Origin: CAJXMH01 sp964001305
GTDB taxonomy: Bacteria > Bacteroidota > Bacteroidia > Flavobacteriales_E > Vicingaceae
Reading direction: 5' to 3'
Assembly (NCBI GenBank): GCA_964001305.1
Contig: CAXFAI010000019.1
Coordinates: 248,001-312,000 of the forward strand
DNA: 64,000 nt
This document shows positions 27,701 to 34,302 of this stretch, piece after piece; the stretch's first letter is position 1; every line of letters begins with the position of its first letter. The notes under the pieces were generated by a model. The model searched no databases. It was not told where the DNA came from and was given only the letters and a program-made list of their open reading frames with translations. The position numbers were made by a program, and so were the translations under genes.

Positions 27701-28218
27701 TCTGATATTTTACCAGACAACTGCAAATCTAAATTCGAATTAACGGCCAAATCTTGATTATTACCAAAGTTAACCCCTCTTGAAATAGAACCATTTTTAT
27801 TCAAACCACTTACTGAAAAGATGTCTAAAGACTCATTATCATCTTTAATGGTAAAATAATCGTACTTCCCAGGATCTGACTGTTCAATTTGCTGCATGGA
27901 TTTATGAGCATAAGACTGAGTAAATTTTATAGGAAATACCCGATAAGAAAACCGAATCTTTTTACCTATCAAAATCTCATGAAACTGGACCGTACTATTC
28001 ACATAATCTATTTGGTACAAACTATCAGAAACTATACGCTCATTCAGTGTAAGGATTTCTGAATTTGGAATAATACTCAGACTATCGAGTTCGATATAAG
28101 TTGAATCAACTGTTATTTGCTGAATACGAAAATTTGATCCTTCTTGGCCCATACTTTTTAACCCTACTAAGGAAAGTAGAGTAAAAAAAGTATAATATAT
28201 GCAAGCAGATTTAGGCAT
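24745..28218 (-). CDS. Large outer-membrane protein with SprA-like N-terminal motifs
   Basis: 1157 residues. A signal peptide ends near KSMGQ. Residues about 115-260 carry a motif block seen in Bacteroidota SprA-related proteins: GSISRGVNFGNNQDLAVNSN, NNLPIQPEGNTQQLQEFDRV and AGDFLLQRPEGYFMNLNKK. The remaining 900 residues consist of amphipathic beta-strands with aromatic belts, consistent with a very large barrel, ending GGMQVRAFF with a terminal Phe. SprA itself (about 2400 residues) is the T9SS translocon pore; this protein is half that size and may be a distant relative or simply share the plug-like motif. No T9SS genes lie nearby. No -7 box was seen. Confidence 0.7.
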   Translation of the reverse strand: MPKSACIYYTFFTLLSLVGLKSMGQEGSNFRIQQITVDSTYIELDSLSIIPNSEILTLNERIVSDSLYQIDYVNSTVQFHEILIGKKIRFSYRVFPIKFTQSYAHKSMQQIEQSDPGKYDYFTIKDDNESLDIFSVSGLNKNGSISRGVNFGNNQDLAVNSNLDLQLSGKISDDISIQAAISDNNLPIQPEGNTQQLQEFDRVFIRLFDDNSSLIAGDFLLQRPEGYFMNLNKKVQGGGFNTRIVTKQELNELDNGTLKTSINAAISRGKFARNIIPGEEGNQGPYQLKGEDNESFIIVLSGTEKVYVNGKLMIRGQDNDYVIDYNTSELTFTPRQLISKDMRIVVEFQYSERNYSRSVIFSDNTYQKEKLKVNFNVYSEQDHRNQPLQQELSDEEKRVLAEVGDSLNQAVVSGIDTIEFSADQVMYRATDTLGFQNVLVYSKNPDSAIYRARFSNVGQGNGNYEQIRSDANGRVFQWIAPVNGVPQGSYEPVIALITPKKRQMVTLGGEYTWTKFSQLKVEGAFTNNDVNTFSAKDQADNQSYGFRIDAKHSEVINSDSASNTLWNSKLFYEQRGADFQFIERYRGVEFDRDWNIRNLNLYGDEYLVKAQTGISKKGNYLNYVFGSFTKGEDYQGVSNGFDGRFKKRGFSVQSKGSYLTVDAINNSEFLRHYTTINQKVGSFNVGLYTEQERILFFQRDTDTLQASSFDRSIWKVYLEKGDSTSQDFYRLSYSEIYDYFPQDEELDYALKGENFDFEFRMANNVRSRLNGKVTYRKLLVKNNEITSRDEENTLLGQLDYNLKALKGFISSNTFYQIGSGFENQREFSFLEVNDGQGTHLWNDYNQNGVQELNEFEVAGENNRFQASYIKVYTPTNEFIRVFSNQFNQVLFLKPNAILNNSVKWQKLLARFSNKTTYRAERKTQNEADIYNPFNTNLTDSTLISVSSSFANTFYYNRLSAKFNVEYFFLDNKSKNLLTNGFESRQLLQHELRARYNLNRIYSIENSVEYSESVTASEFFSNRNFLIAKEGVSPKLVYQPSVKFRLSTTFNYNQRENLQGEEKAFSRSGTVDLQYNQAGKGSFSMSLSYIQIDFNAEGNSSLAFEMLDGLNNGNNFTWGVLWQRNLSSYLQLNLNYNGRKSEDLRTIHTGGMQVRAFF

Positions 28219-28332
28219 AGCAATGCACTAACGGAGTAGTTAAGACTTTAGTCGCATGAATGGTCCAAAATTTCACGAATTTATTCGGAATTTCACGGTA
28301 AAAATAAAGATTCACAACAGAGCAATTAAATT

Positions 28333-29100
28333 ATGAAGAGAATCATCAGTTATAATGTTAATGGAATAAGAGCTGCCTTAAAAAAGGGCTTAATGGATTG
28401 GTTAGAGGCTAGCCAGCCAGATGTTTTTTGCATGCAAGAAATTAAAGCAACTCCCGAACAATTAGAAACCGATTTTCTTGAAAGTTTAGATTATCATCAT
28501 TATTGGTATCCAGCTGAGAAAAAAGGATATAGTGGAGTTGCGATATGGTCTAAAGAAGAACCAAAAAATGTGAGTTATGGCTGCGGCATTGAAAAGTATG
28601 ACTTAGAGGGAAGAGTGATTCGTGCTGATTTTGAAAAATATTCCGTTATGAGTGTTTATATGCCCTCAGGCTCTAGTGGAGATATCCGACAAGATTTTAA
28701 AATGCAATGGTTAGCAGACTTTCAACACTATATTGATGAGTTAAAAAAAGAAATTCCCAATTTGATTATTTCTGGCGACTATAACATTTGTCATAAAGCG
28801 ATTGACATACATAACCCAACAAGAAATGCCAAAACTTCTGGATTCTTACCTGAGGAAAGAGAATGGGTCAGTCAATTTATTGAATCGGGTTTTGTTGATT
28901 CGTTTAGAGCATTTAATCAAGAACCACATAATTACAGTTGGTGGAGTTATAGAGCCAATGCTAGAGCTAAAAATTTAGGATGGAGGATAGACTACCATAT
29001 GGTTACAGAAAATATGGCTGACAAATTAAGTCGAGCAGCAATTCTAAGTGAGGCAAAACATTCTGACCATTGCCCAATTTTAGTAGAAATAGAAGATTAA
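28333..29100 (+). CDS. xth: Exodeoxyribonuclease III
   Basis: 255 residues, endonuclease/exonuclease/phosphatase fold. Seen: KRIISYNVNGIRAALKKGL, FCMQEIKATPEQL (metal-binding Glu), NLIISGDYNICHKAIDIHNP (catalytic Asp and Asn), and the C-terminal SDHCPILVEIED with the catalytic Asp-His pair. It acts in base excision repair as the main AP endonuclease and 3'-exonuclease. It is divergent from the large outer-membrane protein gene across a 114-base gap in which I found no clear -7 box. Confidence 0.93.
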   Translation: MKRIISYNVNGIRAALKKGLMDWLEASQPDVFCMQEIKATPEQLETDFLESLDYHHYWYPAEKKGYSGVAIWSKEEPKNVSYGCGIEKYDLEGRVIRADFEKYSVMSVYMPSGSSGDIRQDFKMQWLADFQHYIDELKKEIPNLIISGDYNICHKAIDIHNPTRNAKTSGFLPEEREWVSQFIESGFVDSFRAFNQEPHNYSWWSYRANARAKNLGWRIDYHMVTENMADKLSRAAILSEAKHSDHCPILVEIED

Positions 29101-29102
29101 CT

Positions 29103-29110
29103 TAAATTTG
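29103..29110 (+). promoter_or_regulatory. -7 promoter box TAAATTTG of the OmpA-type lipoprotein gene
   Basis: Exact TAnnTTTG match immediately after the xth stop codon. It predicts a leader of about 70 bases before ATG 29184 and argues against any earlier start. Confidence 0.45.
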
Positions 29111-29183
29111 CATGCAGTAAATGACTGAGTATTTGCATTTTTGCAACGCAATTATCAATTTGACCAGAATAAATAAACATTCA

Positions 29184-30185
29184 ATGAGAAAAATCATATT
29201 AGCAATTAGCATCGTCTCTTTAAGCGTAGTTGCTTGTGTACCTGCTAAAAAAGTAGAAGACATTAAGAGAAAGAAAGAAATGTGCGAAGAAGAACTTGCA
29301 GCACTGAAAGAAAGACACAGAGTCATTGATGAAGAGTATACAGAAGCTAAAGACCAACTATCTGAATTAGAAAAGCGTAACCGCGCTCTATCTCAAGACA
29401 CCACTGTTATGGGTAAGTCTTTAAGAGTAATGACTAAAAATTACGATAAGCTAAATGAAACCTATGATTTATTACTTGAAAAAAACAAGCAATTACTTCA
29501 AGGAAATCAAAGAGAAACACAACAGCTTTTTGGTGACTTAAAGCAATCTCAATCTGATTTAATGAAGCAAACTGCGGCACTTGAAGAGGCTAGAAAAAAT
29601 CTTGCAGCTAAAGAGGCAAGTTTAGCTCAACTTGAAAGTGAATTAGAAAAAAGAGAAGCCAAAGTAAATGAGTTAGAATCAATATTAAACCGAAAAGACT
29701 CTACTGTTAATGCCTTGAAATCTAAGGTTCAAAATGCACTTTTAGGCTTTGAAAATAAAGGCTTAACCATTGAACAAAAAAATGGAAAGGTTTATGTTTC
29801 TATGGACGAAAGTTTACTTTTTGCTTCAGGTAGCTATAACATTGGTAGTAAAGGAACTGAGGCTCTAAAAAATCTAGCAAATGTTTTAGCCAACAATACA
29901 GATGTTAATGTACTTGTAGAAGGACATACTGACAATGTTCCGTACAATGGTTCTGGCGCTTTAAAAGACAATTGGGATTTAAGTGTAAAACGAGCTACTT
30001 CAGTGGTTAAAATTATACTTGAAAATGAAGGAATAGATGCTATGAGGTTAACTGCGGCAGGAAGAGCTGATTTTGTGCCCATAGCAACAAATGACACCAA
30101 AGAAGGTCGCGCTAAAAATCGAAGAACTGAAATTATTTTAACTCCAAAATTGGATGAGTTATTAGAAATTCTTGAATCGAACTAA
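29184..30185 (+). CDS. OmpA-family lipoprotein with coiled coil
   Basis: 333 residues from ATG 29184. An upstream in-frame ATG at 29121 exists but would place 21 residues before a good lipoprotein signal (MRKIILAISIVSLSVVAC, Cys18), so it is rejected. Residues 25-190 are a long heptad coiled coil (for example LSELEKRNRALSQDTTVMG). The C-terminal OmpA domain holds the peptidoglycan-binding signature VLVEGHTDNVPYNGSGA and NRRTEIILTP. It should anchor the outer membrane to the cell wall, with the coiled coil spanning the periplasm. A strong terminator follows at 30202. Confidence 0.9.
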   Translation: MRKIILAISIVSLSVVACVPAKKVEDIKRKKEMCEEELAALKERHRVIDEEYTEAKDQLSELEKRNRALSQDTTVMGKSLRVMTKNYDKLNETYDLLLEKNKQLLQGNQRETQQLFGDLKQSQSDLMKQTAALEEARKNLAAKEASLAQLESELEKREAKVNELESILNRKDSTVNALKSKVQNALLGFENKGLTIEQKNGKVYVSMDESLLFASGSYNIGSKGTEALKNLANVLANNTDVNVLVEGHTDNVPYNGSGALKDNWDLSVKRATSVVKIILENEGIDAMRLTAAGRADFVPIATNDTKEGRAKNRRTEIILTPKLDELLEILESN

Positions 30186-30201
30186 GCTTTGAATTGAATT
30201 G

Positions 30202-30233
30202 AAAAAGGCCTTTGCATCGCAAAGGCCTTTTTT
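30202..30233. terminator. Bidirectional terminator between the OmpA-type and glyS genes
   Basis: AAAAAGGCCTTTGC and GCAAAGGCCTTTTT pair perfectly around ATC, with T-runs on both strands. It serves the two convergent genes. Confidence 0.92.
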
Positions 30234-30234
30234 G

Positions 30235-31752
30235 TTATCTCAATTTATTGGAAATGTAACTTTCTAATTTCTCAATTGGAATTCTTTCCTGAAGCATCGA
30301 ATCACGATCTCTAACGGTAACACTATTATCCGTTAAACTATCATGGTCTACAGTAATAGAAAGTGGTGTACCAATAGCATCTTGGCGTCTATAACGCTTA
30401 CCAATAGAATCTTTCTCATCATACTGACAATTAAATTCCATTTTTAATACATCCATTATTTCTCGTGCTTTTTCTGGCAGGCCATCCTTCTTCGTTAATG
30501 GCAAAACAGCTGCTTTATAAGGTGCTAAAAAAGCGGGTATCTTTAAAACTACACGTGAGCTTCCATCTTCAAGATTTTCTTGTTGCAAGGCTGTTGAGAA
30601 AACTGCTAAGAACAATCGATCTAAACCGATTGAAGTTTCTATAACATAAGGCACATAATTCTCATTAATTTCAGGATCAAAATATTGTAACTTCTTTCCT
30701 GAATGCTCTTGGTGCTGTTTTAAGTCAAAATCAGTTCTTGAATGAATCCCTTCTAATTCTTTAAATCCAAAAGGGAATTCAAATTCAATATCAGCAGCGG
30801 CGTTTGCATAATGCGCAAGTTTTAAGTGGTCATGAAAACGGTATTTAGCTTCATCTATTCCCAAACTCAAATGCCATTTCATGCGTTCTTCTTTCCATTG
30901 TTCATACCACTTCAATTCCTCTCCAGGGCGAACAAAAAATTGCATTTCCATTTGTTCAAACTCTCGCATTCTAAAAATAAATTGTCTTGCCACAATCTCA
31001 TTTCGGAATGCTTTACCAATTTGTGCAATTCCAAATGGCACCTTCATTCGAGATGTTTTTTGAACATTTAAGAAATTCACAAAAATACCTTGTGCAGTCT
31101 CCGGCCTTAAGTAAATGGTTTGAGCTCCTTCAGCGGTTGAACCCATTTCCGTGCTAAACATCAAATTGAACTGACGAACTTCTGTCCAATTCTTAGAACC
31201 ACTAATTGGATCAGCAATTTCTAAATCTATTATGAGTTGCCTCACAGCATCTAAATCTTCAGAATCCATCGCTGCTTTAAAAGTTTGATTTGTTTCATCA
31301 ATCTTTTGTTGATTTGCTAAAACGCGAGGGTTAGTTGCTCTGAATTGTTCTTCATCAAAAGCATCACCAAAACGTTTTTGTGCTTTTGCAACTTCCTTAT
31401 CAATTTTCGCTTCAATCTTTGCTACCCAATCCTCTATCAATACATCAGCTCGATAACGCTTTTTTGAATCTTTATTATCAATTAATGGGTCATTAAAAGC
31501 ATCGGTATGACCAGAAGCTTTCCAAGTGGTTGGATGCATAAAAATAGAGGCATCAATTCCTACAATATTCTCATGCATTTGAACCATTGATTTCCACCAA
31601 TACTGTTTCAGATTATTCTTCAACTCACTTCCTAGCGGACCATAATCATAAACAGCACTTAAGCCGTCATAAATTTCAGAGGATGGAAATATGTAGCCAT
31701 ACTCTTTGGCATGACTGATTATTGATTTAAAATTTTCTTCTTGATTTGCCAT
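30235..31752 (-). CDS. glyS: Glycine--tRNA ligase (class II, eukaryote/archaea-like single-chain type)
   Basis: 505 residues. The N-terminal FPSSEIYDGLSAVYDYGPLG, the class II motif 2 region (RNEIVARQFIFRMREFEQME) and motif 3 (TSIGLDRLFLAVF), plus a C-terminal anticodon-binding domain (about 405-505), match the alpha2 GlyRS type and not the alpha2beta2 form. It charges tRNA-Gly in the cytoplasm. TACTTTTG lies 4 bases before the ATG, so the mRNA is probably leaderless. A small inverted repeat, CTTAC TGAA GTAAG (31774-31787), sits further upstream where a -33 element or operator would be. Confidence 0.95.
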   Translation of the reverse strand: MANQEENFKSIISHAKEYGYIFPSSEIYDGLSAVYDYGPLGSELKNNLKQYWWKSMVQMHENIVGIDASIFMHPTTWKASGHTDAFNDPLIDNKDSKKRYRADVLIEDWVAKIEAKIDKEVAKAQKRFGDAFDEEQFRATNPRVLANQQKIDETNQTFKAAMDSEDLDAVRQLIIDLEIADPISGSKNWTEVRQFNLMFSTEMGSTAEGAQTIYLRPETAQGIFVNFLNVQKTSRMKVPFGIAQIGKAFRNEIVARQFIFRMREFEQMEMQFFVRPGEELKWYEQWKEERMKWHLSLGIDEAKYRFHDHLKLAHYANAAADIEFEFPFGFKELEGIHSRTDFDLKQHQEHSGKKLQYFDPEINENYVPYVIETSIGLDRLFLAVFSTALQQENLEDGSSRVVLKIPAFLAPYKAAVLPLTKKDGLPEKAREIMDVLKMEFNCQYDEKDSIGKRYRRQDAIGTPLSITVDHDSLTDNSVTVRDRDSMLQERIPIEKLESYISNKLR

Positions 31753-31756
31753 TTGA

Positions 31757-31764
31757 CAAAAGTA
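31757..31764 (-). promoter_or_regulatory. -7 promoter box TACTTTTG of glyS
   Basis: Exact TAnnTTTG match on the minus strand with TCAA between the box and the ATG. Confidence 0.55.
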
Positions 31765-31797
31765 ATATTTTGCCTTACTGAAGTAAGTTTAAAACAT

Positions 31798-31829
31798 AAA
31801 AAAACCCTCGCAATATGCAAGGGTTTTTT
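31798..31829 (-). terminator. Terminator of the glycine-rich lipoprotein gene
   Basis: AAAAAACCCTTGCA and TGCGAGGGTTTTTT (minus-strand reading) form a hairpin around a short AT turn, with one G-T wobble that is a mismatch in the plus-strand reading. The T-run and the wobble favour minus-strand function, downstream of the lipoprotein gene ending at 31848. Confidence 0.85.
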
Positions 31830-31847
31830 ATTAAACCAGATGATTTA

Positions 31848-32678
31848 TCAATCTTCTGGTTCATTGTATTCGATGCAATCAAATTCAGCAGAAAAATCTA
31901 CTTCATCTTGAGTTAAGTCATCATTTTCAATTTTTACTAAGGTCGCATTTGATATACTAACAGAGCTACTTCCGAAAGAAATATTTCCTTCTGTACCAAA
32001 ATAAGTATATTGTTGTGACTGCCCCATTTCATCTTCCTCAAATCGAACAACTACAACATATGCATCCAAAGGAGTACCTATTATCCAATCATTGTAATCA
32101 TAAAAGCTTCCAATTTTAGTAGAGTTATTGTAAGAAATCACATAAATAAAAGTAAGATCATTACTTTCATTCAACCAATCTCCAGCAATACCTACAAAAA
32201 CTTTTACATCACTTGTTGAATCAGGTAACGAAGTATTTCCACCTACTGGTTGAGAGGCACAATAACCAAAGATTAAATCTTCGGTCTCCCCATTTACAGT
32301 AAATGAACCTCCACCAGTTCCTAGCAAACCAGATATTCCAAAGACAGGACCAGTTGACATAGGATCAGTGAAAACTTGACCATTTCCTTCAATGCTGGCA
32401 AATACTTGAGCTTCTCCTCCTGCTTCCGCAAAAGTTGCTCCACCTCCACCAGCTGCAGAGAAGTTTATACTTCCACCACCACCTGAGAAGGTACCACCAC
32501 CACTTTCGGTTGCAGAAGTTGCACCTGAAAATACTAAGCGGCTAAATTTTGCTAATCGATCAGATTCTTTTTCTTGAACCGGGCTGTCTGTATCCTTTTC
32601 ACAAGCTGTGAAAAGAAATACAGATAGCGCTGCAACGGCTATAGAAGCAAAGGCTGATCTGTATTTCAATGTTTTCAT
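31848..32678 (-). CDS. Glycine-rich lipoprotein of unknown function
   Basis: 276 residues. Lipobox VFLFTAC (Cys26) followed by a short charged linker. Residues about 50-125 are a glycine/serine/alanine-rich stretch of short beta-like units (SGGGTFSGGGGSINFSAAGG, ATFAEAGGEAQVFASIEGNG). The C-terminal 150 residues look like a regular beta domain. It is likely exposed on the outer membrane. The gene follows a beta-barrel gene by 42 bases on the same strand, so the two may form a lipoprotein-barrel pair. No family recognised. Confidence 0.7.
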   Translation of the reverse strand: MKTLKYRSAFASIAVAALSVFLFTACEKDTDSPVQEKESDRLAKFSRLVFSGATSATESGGGTFSGGGGSINFSAAGGGGATFAEAGGEAQVFASIEGNGQVFTDPMSTGPVFGISGLLGTGGGSFTVNGETEDLIFGYCASQPVGGNTSLPDSTSDVKVFVGIAGDWLNESNDLTFIYVISYNNSTKIGSFYDYNDWIIGTPLDAYVVVVRFEEDEMGQSQQYTYFGTEGNISFGSSSVSISNATLVKIENDDLTQDEVDFSAEFDCIEYNEPED

Positions 32679-32720
32679 AATATGCTATTTAAGATTAACG
32701 TAAAAAAACTTTATTGTTTT

Positions 32721-33407
32721 TTAGAACAAGAATCCTAAACGAATAGCGCTATTAAAGTTTGGACCTAGGTTAAAGCTGCTTCCATTAGGTGTAGTAACAG
32801 AAGGACCTGTTGGAGGTGTATTTTCTGTATCTGCGAAGCTTGTAGTTGAGAATCCAAATCCAACTTCAGTACCCATGTATAAGTGCTTGCTAATATACCA
32901 ATCTGTACCTAAAACCAAGTTTAAGCCAAAAGTAGTTCCATCAGTACCATTTGAATTTTTAACCTCACTTTCTACAACTGCATCATTTGCGTCCAATGAT
33001 TCAGAAGTTGTTTTACTGTTAACCATTGAGAAGTTCAAAACTGCACCTACGTATGGAGAAAGACGATCAGTTCCTTCAAAATGCTTTTCAATACCAGGAT
33101 TGATAGACAATCCAAATGTGCTGCTTTTACTTTCTACTTCTTGGTCTTCACCATTACTATCTTGAACGATTGAAGGAGTAGTAGTTGAAGATGAGCTTAC
33201 AGAAAATCCTACTCTAAAAGCCATGTCGCTAGAAGAGAAATAACGGAAACGTAAGTTGTTGATTGAGATAGGTGCGTTACCCATTGGGGTAAAGTTTACC
33301 TCAACATTTTTTTCACCACCAGCAGGCTTAAAATCCTGTGCGTTAACGTTTGAAGTAGTGAAAACTCCAGCAGCAATAGCTGCGATAAGTAATACTTTCT
33401 TTTTCAT
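32721..33407 (-). CDS. Outer-membrane beta-barrel protein (OmpW/porin-like)
   Basis: 228 residues. Signal peptide ending TSNVNAQ, then about eight amphipathic strands with hydrophilic Ser/Thr/Asp-rich loops and the typical C-terminal strand FNSAIRLGFLF ending in Phe, a BAM recognition signal. The segment DWYISKHLYMGTEVGFGFST is characteristic of small Bacteroidota barrels. The loop with SSSSTTTPSIVQDSNGEDQE is low complexity. It is probably transcribed together with the downstream glycine-rich lipoprotein gene. Function is unknown. Confidence 0.8.
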   Translation of the reverse strand: MKKKVLLIAAIAAGVFTTSNVNAQDFKPAGGEKNVEVNFTPMGNAPISINNLRFRYFSSSDMAFRVGFSVSSSSTTTPSIVQDSNGEDQEVESKSSTFGLSINPGIEKHFEGTDRLSPYVGAVLNFSMVNSKTTSESLDANDAVVESEVKNSNGTDGTTFGLNLVLGTDWYISKHLYMGTEVGFGFSTTSFADTENTPPTGPSVTTPNGSSFNLGPNFNSAIRLGFLF

Positions 33408-33719
33408 TTTTAATGTTTTTTGGTTATCGTTTTAAATTAAACTTGGGCCAAACGTAGTAAAAAAAATGATTCACACCCAAAACTCTAGTTCAATTTAGAC
33501 TCATTAAAGGGATAATTTTACGTTAATTACCCTAGATTCACTCAGTCATTTCCCTTAGCTTAAAATGACTTTATAGCCTAGAAAACCTAGACAAAATAGG
33601 AGTAACCACATGCTCACATCTTGTTTTCAACAGCGCTTTTGTTAAAAAAACATGCTTTTTAAATTAAACTTAAGGATTATCAAGACTTACAGAATTCTAA
33701 ACTCTATTAATTTTGAAGC
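33408..33719. other. Intergenic region between the barrel and DUF3109 genes
   Basis: A 312-base AT-rich divergent region. I see the DUF3109 -7 box at its right end, scattered TTTG triplets and no open frame, hairpin or repeat strong enough to call. The barrel promoter must lie at the left end but has no exact TAnnTTTG. Confidence 0.6.
33708..33715 (+). promoter_or_regulatory. -7 promoter box TAATTTTG of the DUF3109 gene
   Basis: Exact TAnnTTTG match with AAGC between the box and ATG 33720, predicting a leaderless message. Confidence 0.5.
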
Positions 33720-34295
33720 ATGATACAAGTTGATGAAATCTTACTTTCAGAAGAGTTATTCGAGGAACATTTTAGTTGCGACCTTAGTGCTTGCAAAGGG
33801 GCCTGTTGTGTAGAAGGCGATGCTGGAGCTCCTTTAGAGTTAAGTGAAATTGATGAAATAGAAGCGAATTTAGATGAGATACTTCCCTTTTTGCCTGATA
33901 AAGGGAAAAAGACAATTGAAGAACATGGTGTTTTTGAAATGGATGTTGATGGAGATTATGTAACTCCATTAAATGGTGGAAAGGAATGTGCTTTTACTGT
34001 ATTTTCAGATGAAGGAATGGCGCTTTGTGGAATAGAGTTAGCCTACAAGGCTAATAAATCTACATTTTTAAAGCCTATTTCTTGTCATTTATATCCCATC
34101 CGCATTGGAAAACTAAAATATCATGATGCATTAAATTATCATCGTTGGCATATTTGCAAACCTGCTTGTGATTGTGGCTTGAAACAAAAAGTCAAAGTGT
34201 ATCAATTTGCTAAAGAGCCTCTTATCCGAAAATATGGAGAAGCATGGTATCAACAACTTATTGAAGTTGATCATTTACTTGAATCCGAAGAATAA
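33720..34295 (+). CDS. DUF3109 family cysteine-rich protein
   Basis: 191 residues with the conserved cysteine cluster CDLSACKGACC (Cys20, 25, 29, 30), then GGKECAFTVF, SCHLYPIRIGKLKYH and HICKPACDCG. The arrangement resembles YkgJ/FliB-type zinc or iron-sulfur cluster proteins. It is cytoplasmic, widely conserved in Bacteroidota and of unknown function. It converges on ispG with a 7-base gap and no terminator hairpin. Confidence 0.88.
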   Translation: MIQVDEILLSEELFEEHFSCDLSACKGACCVEGDAGAPLELSEIDEIEANLDEILPFLPDKGKKTIEEHGVFEMDVDGDYVTPLNGGKECAFTVFSDEGMALCGIELAYKANKSTFLKPISCHLYPIRIGKLKYHDALNYHRWHICKPACDCGLKQKVKVYQFAKEPLIRKYGEAWYQQLIEVDHLLESEE

Positions 34296-34302
34296 CTTAA
34301 GC

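Noticed and set aside
29121..29183. N-terminal extension of the OmpA-type lipoprotein to ATG 29121
   Set aside because: It would precede a perfect lipoprotein signal sequence by 21 residues; ATG 29184 is the sensible start.
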